Source of the DNA: Chitinivibrionales bacterium
GTDB lineage: Bacteria > Fibrobacterota > Chitinivibrionia > Chitinivibrionales > FEN-1185
DNA length: 6,216 nucleotides
Reading direction: 5' to 3'
Assembly: GCA_028718065.1 (NCBI GenBank)
Contig: JAQUMP010000236.1
Location: 1 to 6,216, forward strand
Shown here: positions 1 to 4,827 of the stretch, piece by piece
Numbering within the stretch: the first letter of the stretch is position 1
Layout: each line of letters opens with the position of its first letter
Translations under genes and position numbers: made by a program
The notes under the pieces: generated by a model
The model's input: the letters and a program-made list of their open reading frames with translations, nothing else
Database searches by the model: none
Told to the model about the DNA's origin: nothing

Positions 1-867
1 AATGTTTTAATTATAGAGAGTGAAAGCGGTTTCTCCTGCAAAATCGCCGGGACCGATGCCTCCTCGTTTCCAGGATTTCCGGAGATAAAAAGCGAACAGG
101 AAAGCACGATTCCCGCCGAAAAATTAAAAACGATGATTGCAAAGAGCATTTTTGCCGTTGCCAAAGACGACTCCCGCGCCGTGCTGTGCGGATGTTTACT
201 GGAAATAGAACCAAAAAAAATAAGCATGGTCACAACCGACGGTCATCGCCTGGGTTGCTGCTGGTATCCAATCGAAATGGGAGTAGAGGAAAAAATTTCG
301 GTGATCGTGTATCCAAAAAGCCTTTTAAATCTGGTTGCCAGCTTAAACGCCGGTGACGATGCCATTACCATGACGGTGAGTGAAAAATACGTCGTTTTTA
401 CCACGAACCACTTTGTGCTCTATACCAAGCGCATCGAAGGCGCCTATCCCGATTATGAAAAAGTGATCCCTAAAAACAATTTTAAAAAAGCCGTGGTGGA
501 AAAGGAGATGCTGGTTAACGCGGTCAGAAGGGTTTCTATTTTATCCAACCAGAAAACTCACCTGGTAAAATTTGTTTTTAAAGTCGGCGAGCTGGAAATC
601 GCCGTTTTAAACCGCGATATCGGCGGCGAGGCGCGCGAAATAATCCCCGCCGACTATAAAGAAGAAGATTTTTCGATCGGTTTTAATGCACTTTACTTTT
701 GCGAAATAATAAATATTGTAGACACCCCCAAGGTACGCCTGGAAATGAACACCCAGATCAGCGCCTGCCTGATTTATCCCGAGTACGATAAAAAAGACAA
801 GAACGAATCTCGCAGCAACGAGGTGCTATTGATTATGCCGCTGCGGATCATGGAAGACGCGGGATAA
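1..867 (+). CDS. dnaN: DNA polymerase III subunit beta (sliding clamp), N-terminus cut by window edge
   Basis: The beta clamp is a ring-shaped dimer that encircles DNA and holds the replicative polymerase and many repair enzymes on the template. The reading frame is open from base 1 to a TAA at 865-867, giving 288 residues. Conserved clamp sequence lies before the first in-frame ATG at 133, so that ATG is internal and about 80 N-terminal residues are missing. Visible family marks are the FSCKIAGTDASSFP segment near residues 11-24, the DDSRAVLCG segment, the TTDGHRLG motif that follows it, FVLYTKRIEGAYPDYEKVIP in the middle, a DIGGEARE segment in the third domain, and a C-terminal MPLRI that matches the MPMRL-type end forming the partner-binding cleft. 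Five more residues (MEDAG) follow that motif. The neighbouring gene converges on it, so dnaN is not part of the carboxylase operon. Identity is secure. Whether this is the only dnaN in the genome is unknown. Confidence 0.95.
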   Translation, partial: NVLIIESESGFSCKIAGTDASSFPGFPEIKSEQESTIPAEKLKTMIAKSIFAVAKDDSRAVLCGCLLEIEPKKISMVTTDGHRLGCCWYPIEMGVEEKISVIVYPKSLLNLVASLNAGDDAITMTVSEKYVVFTTNHFVLYTKRIEGAYPDYEKVIPKNNFKKAVVEKEMLVNAVRRVSILSNQKTHLVKFVFKVGELEIAVLNRDIGGEAREIIPADYKEEDFSIGFNALYFCEIINIVDTPKVRLEMNTQISACLIYPEYDKKDKNESRSNEVLLIMPLRIMEDAG

Positions 868-870
868 AAA

Positions 871-889
871 AACCGGGATTACAGCGGTT
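871..889 (-). terminator. Possible weak intrinsic terminator of the carboxylase operon
   Basis: On the - strand, AACCG and CGGTT form a 5-bp stem around a 9-base loop (+ strand 871-875 and 885-889). It is followed directly by a run of T on the - strand (+ strand A-run 866-870). The stem overlaps the stop codon of the fusion gene and lies in the 11-base gap to dnaN. The stem is short and only partly GC, so this is a weak candidate. There is no T-run on the + strand side, so it would not serve dnaN. Confidence 0.3.
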
Positions 890-2858
890 CCACCGCCACC
901 AAGGGCTGCTCTTTTTCCACCTGCTGACCGTCGGCAACCAAGAATTTAATAATTCTGCATTTTACCGGCGCTTCGATTTCGTTGAAGAGCTTCATTGCCT
1001 CCACAATGCAAACCTTGTCGCCCGGATGAACGATATCGCCCACATGCACGAGTTGCGGCTTGCCGGGACCGGCCGAAGAATAAAACGTTCCCACCAGCGG
1101 CGCTTTTATCGTGGTCGCGTTTTCGGAAATTGGTTGGTCTTCCGCTGCCGGTTTTGTCGGAGCTTGAGGTTCTTTTGGGATCGAAGAAATTATAGGCATG
1201 CTTGGTTTTGCTTCTGCAAACGGGCCCAAAACTCCCGACGGCGCGAGCTCCGATCCGCTTTTGTGTAAAGCGATCGAAAAATCGCCTTTGCGAATTACGA
1301 TTTCGTCAAGTGAAACGCCGTTCAGGGCCGAAAAAACCTGCTGCAATCCCTGATAGTCGGCGGCCGAAAGCGGACCGGCGCCGGCGCTTGCGGCCGGACT
1401 CGTTTGCGTTGCCGGACCGGGCTTTACATTTGCGTCTTTGTTGCGTTCCACGTCCGCGGGGATGGGCGGTCGCTCGGCGGGCGGCAATGCGCGCCATTTA
1501 AAATATTCCAGCGCCACTTCGGGTAGCATGCAATAGGAAACGATGTCCTGTTCGTTCTCGATGAATTTTGGATCGCAGCCCTTGGTGGCATTCGGCAGCA
1601 TGGGCTCGATTTTATCGCCGGGGCGGTAATCGATCGGTTTTTCATTGCCCAGAATTTTTTTGACTAAAGCCTTGTCCATGGGCGCCGGAGAACGGCCATA
1701 CAGACCGCGCACATAATCTTTGATTTCGTTGGGGATCATTTTGTAACGCTCGCCGGCGATAACGTTCATGACCGCCATGGTGCCCACGATCTGGCTGGTG
1801 GGCGTGACCAGCGGCGGCCAACCCAGGTCCTGCCGCACGGCCGTGACCTCTTTTAGAACAAGCGGCAATTTGTCAAGCGCTTTTTGTTTTTCGAGCTGCG
1901 AGCGGAAATTTGAAATCATGCCGCCGGGGATCTGATGGATTAAAACGTCCGGATCGATGGAACAGGTGGATGGCGCGCCCAGGCGGCGCTTGGGCGCCAG
2001 TTCGGTAAAATAGGCGGCGATTTTTTCCAGGGCCTGCATATCCAGGCCGGCGGAATAATTTGTTTCCGAAAAAATCGCGGCGAGCGTTTCCACCGGCGGC
2101 TGGCCCGAAAACCCCGCCAGCGACGAAATCGCGCAGTCGATGGCGCCGGCGCCGGCGCGCACGGCCTCAACGTAGGTTGCAACGCTCATACCGCTTGACG
2201 CATGGCAATGGAGCTGAATCGGCACGGAAATTTCCCTCAAAAGCGCGCTCACCAGCCGTTCGGCGGCGATGGGCGAAAGGATCCCGGCCATGTCTTTAAT
2301 GCAGATTGAATCCACGCCGAGCGCGACTTGCTCTTTGGCAATGGTCACGAATTTTTCGACGGTATGCACCGGGCTGATGGTATAGCAGAGCGTACCCTGC
2401 GCATGGCCGCCGTGGCGCTTGACCGCCTTGACCGCGGCTTCCAGGTTGCGCGTATCGTTGAGCGCGTCGAAACAGCGGAAAATATCGATCCCGCCCTCGA
2501 GCGCCAGGGCGACAAAGCGGTCGACGACGTCGTCGGCGTAATTGCGGTAACCCACCAGGTTCTGGCCGCGCAAAAGCATCTGCAAAGGAGTTTTTGGAGC
2601 TTTCGCTTTAATGAGTTTAAGCCGCTCCCAGGGATTTTCGCGCAAAAACCGCAGGCAAACATCGAACGTGGCGCCGCCCCAACATTCCAGGCTGTAATAG
2701 CCGACATTATCGATAACGTCGATGATTTTAAGCATGTCTTCGGTGCGCATGCGCGTGGCCCAGAGCGACTGGTGGCCGTCGCGCAGGGTGGTATCGGTAA
2801 TGCGCAGCGGAATGGTGTGCAATTTTTTTTCTTCCTGTTCTTTTTTAGCGGGATTCAT
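879..2858 (-). CDS. OadA/PycB-type carboxyltransferase fused to a full AccB-like biotin carrier
   Basis: This 659-residue protein is a cytosolic-type, biotin-dependent 2-oxoacid carboxyltransferase; no signal peptide or membrane segment is seen. Residues 14-300 match the carboxyltransferase barrel of oxaloacetate decarboxylase alpha, pyruvate carboxylase and transcarboxylase 5S: TDTTLRDGHQSL (metal-ligand Asp27), ECWGGATFD, LLRGQNLVGYR, CYTISPVHT, the expected carbamylated Lys188 in CIKDM, and metal ligands His217 and His219 in LHCH. Residues 301-456 are the family's conserved second domain (QIPGGM, PLVTPTSQIVGT). After a Pro/Ala linker, residues 500-533 resemble the AccB N-terminal segment (LDEIVIRKGDFSIAL). 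A second linker and a biotinyl domain follow (582-658), with PLVGTFYSS, a thumb-like insertion, CIVEAMK and biotinyl Lys623, 36 residues from the end. This carrier is AccB-like rather than OadA-like. The start at 2858 has AAAGGA 8 bases upstream. It is last in an operon with accD and accA. Substrate (pyruvate, oxaloacetate or 2-oxoglutarate) is not certain, so no symbol is given. Confidence 0.9.
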   Translation of the reverse strand: MNPAKKEQEEKKLHTIPLRITDTTLRDGHQSLWATRMRTEDMLKIIDVIDNVGYYSLECWGGATFDVCLRFLRENPWERLKLIKAKAPKTPLQMLLRGQNLVGYRNYADDVVDRFVALALEGGIDIFRCFDALNDTRNLEAAVKAVKRHGGHAQGTLCYTISPVHTVEKFVTIAKEQVALGVDSICIKDMAGILSPIAAERLVSALLREISVPIQLHCHASSGMSVATYVEAVRAGAGAIDCAISSLAGFSGQPPVETLAAIFSETNYSAGLDMQALEKIAAYFTELAPKRRLGAPSTCSIDPDVLIHQIPGGMISNFRSQLEKQKALDKLPLVLKEVTAVRQDLGWPPLVTPTSQIVGTMAVMNVIAGERYKMIPNEIKDYVRGLYGRSPAPMDKALVKKILGNEKPIDYRPGDKIEPMLPNATKGCDPKFIENEQDIVSYCMLPEVALEYFKWRALPPAERPPIPADVERNKDANVKPGPATQTSPAASAGAGPLSAADYQGLQQVFSALNGVSLDEIVIRKGDFSIALHKSGSELAPSGVLGPFAEAKPSMPIISSIPKEPQAPTKPAAEDQPISENATTIKAPLVGTFYSSAGPGKPQLVHVGDIVHPGDKVCIVEAMKLFNEIEAPVKCRIIKFLVADGQQVEKEQPLVAVEPL

Positions 2859-2866
2859 GCCGGTAG

Positions 2867-2872
2867 TCCTTT
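2867..2872 (-). promoter_or_regulatory. Ribosome binding site of the carboxyltransferase-AccB fusion gene
   Basis: AAAGGA on the - strand lies 8 bases before the ATG at 2858, within the 36-base gap after the accA stop codon. The good spacing supports this start, which gives a short Lys/Glu-rich lead (residues 5-12) before the conserved domain. Confidence 0.6.
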
Positions 2873-2894
2873 AGTTCTTTCGGGCAATGGTGGC

Positions 2895-3875
2895 CTACTG
2901 TTGGAACTTGCCGATTTTTGAAAATTTTTCGAAGCGTTTGTCAATGAGCTTGGTAACCGGAAGTTTGGAAAGTTTGGTTGCGTGCTTAATAATTGCATCG
3001 CGCACGGCATCGATGGTTTTGCGGTAATCGTGGTGCGCCCCGCCGGCGGGTTCGGGAATAATTTCATCGATAACACCCATTTGGAGCAGTGATGGCGCCG
3101 TAAGTTTTAAGGCCTCTGCCGCTTTAGGCGCAAACGAAGCGTCGCGCCACAGGATCGAGGCGCAGCCTTCGGGAGAGATGACCGAATATACCGAATATTG
3201 CAACATGCAAATAATATCGCCCACGCCGATACCGAGCGCCCCGCCGCTGCCGCCTTCGCCGGTTACCGTGCAGATAATCGGCGTTTTAATATGCGCCATT
3301 TCGGTAAGATTGCGCGCAATGGCTTCGGCCTGGCCGCGTTCCTCGGCGTCAAGGCCGGGATAAGCGCCTTGCGTATCGATAAGCGTAATGATCGGCATAT
3401 CATATTTTTCCGCGAGGTGCATCAGGCGCAACGCTTTGCGGTATCCTTCGGGTTTGGCCTGGCCGAAATTGCGTTCGATGTTTTCGGTTACGTTCTTGCC
3501 TTTGTTATGGCCGATGAGCATTACTTTTAGATTACCGATGGTCGCAAATCCGCCCACAAGCCCGCGGTCGTCGCCGAAACAGCGATCACCGTGCAATTCC
3601 ACAAAGTCCGAACAGAGCAGCGACACATAGTCGCAGAAAAGCGGACGATGCGGATGCCGCGCGATCTGCACGGTCTGGATCGGCGTAAGACCGGCGTAGA
3701 TGGCCTGGCAATTTTGTTCGTACTGGAGCTGCAGGTTTTTTAACTGTTCGCCGAAATCTTCGCCCTTATCAAGGGCGTGGCTTTTGAGTTTGTCAATGGC
3801 CTTCTGCAGTTCCGCGAGCGGTTTTTCAAAATCAAGCATCGGAATATCGGTCTTCAGGGCGGCGTGCTTCATCAT
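2895..3875 (-). CDS. accA: Acetyl-CoA carboxylase carboxyltransferase subunit alpha
   Basis: AccA pairs with AccD in the carboxyltransferase of acetyl-CoA carboxylase, which moves the carboxyl group from carboxybiotin on AccB to acetyl-CoA and makes malonyl-CoA for fatty acid synthesis. The 326-residue length is typical (about 320). The N-terminal helical part has MLDFEKPLAELQKAIDKL (13-30), followed by TPIQTVQIARHPHRP (64-78) and the DRCFGDDRGLVGG segment (97-109). The crotonase-like core has DTQGAYPG (167-174), the glycine-rich GEGGSGGALGIGVGD (206-220) that should shape the oxyanion hole, and SPEGCASILWRD (234-245). No key segment appears lost. The gene starts with two successive ATG codons (3875 and 3872); the AAAGG 9 bases upstream favours the first. 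It lies 12 bases after accD and 36 bases before the fusion gene, so all three are probably co-transcribed. Confidence 0.97.
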   Translation of the reverse strand: MMKHAALKTDIPMLDFEKPLAELQKAIDKLKSHALDKGEDFGEQLKNLQLQYEQNCQAIYAGLTPIQTVQIARHPHRPLFCDYVSLLCSDFVELHGDRCFGDDRGLVGGFATIGNLKVMLIGHNKGKNVTENIERNFGQAKPEGYRKALRLMHLAEKYDMPIITLIDTQGAYPGLDAEERGQAEAIARNLTEMAHIKTPIICTVTGEGGSGGALGIGVGDIICMLQYSVYSVISPEGCASILWRDASFAPKAAEALKLTAPSLLQMGVIDEIIPEPAGGAHHDYRKTIDAVRDAIIKHATKLSKLPVTKLIDKRFEKFSKIGKFQQ

Positions 3876-3884
3876 ATTGATAGG

Positions 3885-3889
3885 CCTTT
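3885..3889 (-). promoter_or_regulatory. Ribosome binding site of accA, overlapping the accD stop codon
   Basis: AAAGG on the - strand ends 9 bases before the first ATG of accA (3875) and 12 before the second (3872), so it favours the first. It shares bases with the accD TAA at 3888-3890. That overlap fits translational coupling of the two subunits, which are needed in equal amounts; coupling is inferred from position only. Confidence 0.55.
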
Positions 3890-4718
3890 ATTTAACGATG
3901 TAATAGGAAAGAATGTTGGCTAAGGCTTTTTTCATGTCTTTACGATTGATAATTGCGTCGATAAAACCGTGTTCGAGCAAAAATTCGGCTTTCTGGAAAT
4001 TGTCGGGCAGTTTCTGCTTGATGGTTTGCTCTATCACCCGGCGACCGGCAAAACCGATCAGGGCCTGAGGTTCGGCGATGTTTAAATCCCCAACCATGGC
4101 AAAACTTGCGGACACCCCGCCGGTAGTAGGGTGCGTTAAGACCGAAATATAGGGGACCTTGCGATCGTTAAGGCGCGCGATGGCAGCGCAGGTTTTGGCC
4201 ATTTGCATGAGCGAAAGCGTGCCCTCCTGCATGCGCGCGCCGCCGGAGGCCGAAAAAATTATAAAGGGAATGCGGTGTTCGTAAGCGTAATTGGCCGCCA
4301 ATAATATTTTTTCGCCGGTGCCGCTGCCGAGGCTGCCGCCAAAAAAACGGAAATCCATGACCGCAAGAGAAACGGGGATGTCGCAGATTTTGCCGGTCCC
4401 CGTCACCACCGATTCGTTAAGCTTTAATTTTTCCCGGGTTTCGATGATTTTTTCGCGGTAAGCGCCCTTGGCATCCACGAAATCCAGCGGGTCCGATGGG
4501 GTTATGGACTGATTGATTTCTTTAAAAGTACCGGCGTCGATAATGAGCCCGATGCGTTCATAGGCATTGATGGTGCCGTGAAAATTGCATTGAGGGCAAA
4601 CGTTAAGATTGTTTTTCCAATCCTGCTTAAAGACGTGGGCTTTGCAGGATTCGCAGCGGATCCAAATATCGTTCTTAACGATTTTTTTTATTGTATCGGT
4701 TTTTGAAAACCAGCCCAT
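3888..4718 (-). CDS. accD: Acetyl-CoA carboxylase carboxyltransferase subunit beta
   Basis: AccD is the partner of AccA in the alpha2beta2 carboxyltransferase that forms malonyl-CoA. The 276 residues contain the N-terminal four-cysteine zinc ribbon (Cys22, Cys25, Cys41, Cys44 in CESC and CPQC). The crotonase-like core follows: FFGGSLGSGTGEK (125-137), FSASGGARMQEG (155-166), THPTTGGVSASFAMVGD (195-211) and IGFAGRRVIEQT (221-232). The protein ends soon after the core and lacks the long acidic/proline tail of the E. coli protein, as in many other bacteria. The start at 4718 gives the family's usual MGWF opening. An AAAGGA sits 13 bases upstream, a rather long spacing, but no better start is visible. 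It is the first gene of the accD-accA-fusion group, 109 bases after pckG, where a possible promoter lies. Confidence 0.97.
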   Translation of the reverse strand: MGWFSKTDTIKKIVKNDIWIRCESCKAHVFKQDWKNNLNVCPQCNFHGTINAYERIGLIIDAGTFKEINQSITPSDPLDFVDAKGAYREKIIETREKLKLNESVVTGTGKICDIPVSLAVMDFRFFGGSLGSGTGEKILLAANYAYEHRIPFIIFSASGGARMQEGTLSLMQMAKTCAAIARLNDRKVPYISVLTHPTTGGVSASFAMVGDLNIAEPQALIGFAGRRVIEQTIKQKLPDNFQKAEFLLEHGFIDAIINRKDMKKALANILSYYIVK

Positions 4719-4731
4719 GTGGGTTTTGTTG

Positions 4732-4737
4732 TCCTTT
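4732..4737 (-). promoter_or_regulatory. Probable ribosome binding site of accD with long spacing
   Basis: AAAGGA on the - strand is the only purine-rich match upstream of the accD ATG. The 13-base spacer is longer than usual and may lower initiation efficiency, unless another start is used. The MGWF N-terminus argues for the annotated ATG. Confidence 0.45.
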
Positions 4738-4762
4738 CAATTCTGATTTCTGCGTACTGATT

Positions 4763-4790
4763 AATATAACTATTTGCCCAAAATAAGCAA
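4763..4790 (-). promoter_or_regulatory. Possible promoter for the accD-accA-fusion operon
   Basis: In the pckG-accD gap the - strand has TATATT (+ strand 4763-4768), five of six matches to the sigma70 -10 box. The sequence TTGCTT (4785-4790) lies 16 bases upstream and matches three of six bases of a -35 box. The region is AT-rich compared with the genes around it. The -35 match is poor and overlaps the putative terminator stem, so the call is tentative. Confidence 0.3.
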
Positions 4791-4817
4791 AACCAGAGCT
4801 GCGCCGGCGCCTTTTGC
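4780..4817 (-). terminator. Possible terminator-like hairpin after pckG
   Basis: On the - strand, 10 bases after the pckG stop codon, GCAAAA (+ strand 4812-4817) pairs with TTTTGC (4787-4792). An inner CCGG/CTGG pairing, with one G-T pair, closes a 7-base loop; four bases bulge on one side. TTATTTT follows (4780-4786). The bulge and AT-rich outer stem make it imperfect. If real, it would separate pckG from the acc operon or attenuate read-through. Confidence 0.35.
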
Positions 4818-4827
4818 CCTCTCTAAA

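Noticed and set aside
133..867. dnaN starting at the ATG at 133
   Set aside because: The 44 codons before it are in frame and contain conserved clamp sequence (FSCKIAGTDASSFP), so the gene simply begins outside the window.
2151..2160. Recurring GCGCCGGCGC-like palindromes (also near 1376, 4801 and 5470)
   Set aside because: Apart from the copy at 4801, they fall in Ala/Gly/Pro-rich coding sequence and follow from codon use. They have no shared flanks, so they are not a dispersed repeat family on this evidence.
879..2858. Annotation of the fusion gene as oadA of the sodium-pumping oxaloacetate decarboxylase
   Set aside because: The carboxyltransferase domain fits, but no oadB or oadG is present, the carrier domain is AccB-like and the neighbours are accA and accD, so the specific symbol is not justified.
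2328..2921. A 197-codon open frame on the + strand opposite the carboxyltransferase domain
   Set aside because: It is antisense to conserved catalytic motifs and has no family resemblance. Such mirror frames are often mis-annotated in GC-biased genes.
4041..4134. His196 and Arg226 in AccD, differing from the Asp and Pro at the matching places in E. coli
   Set aside because: THPTTGGV and GFAGRRVIEQT variants are common in other bacterial AccD proteins, for example in Firmicutes, so this is normal family variation.
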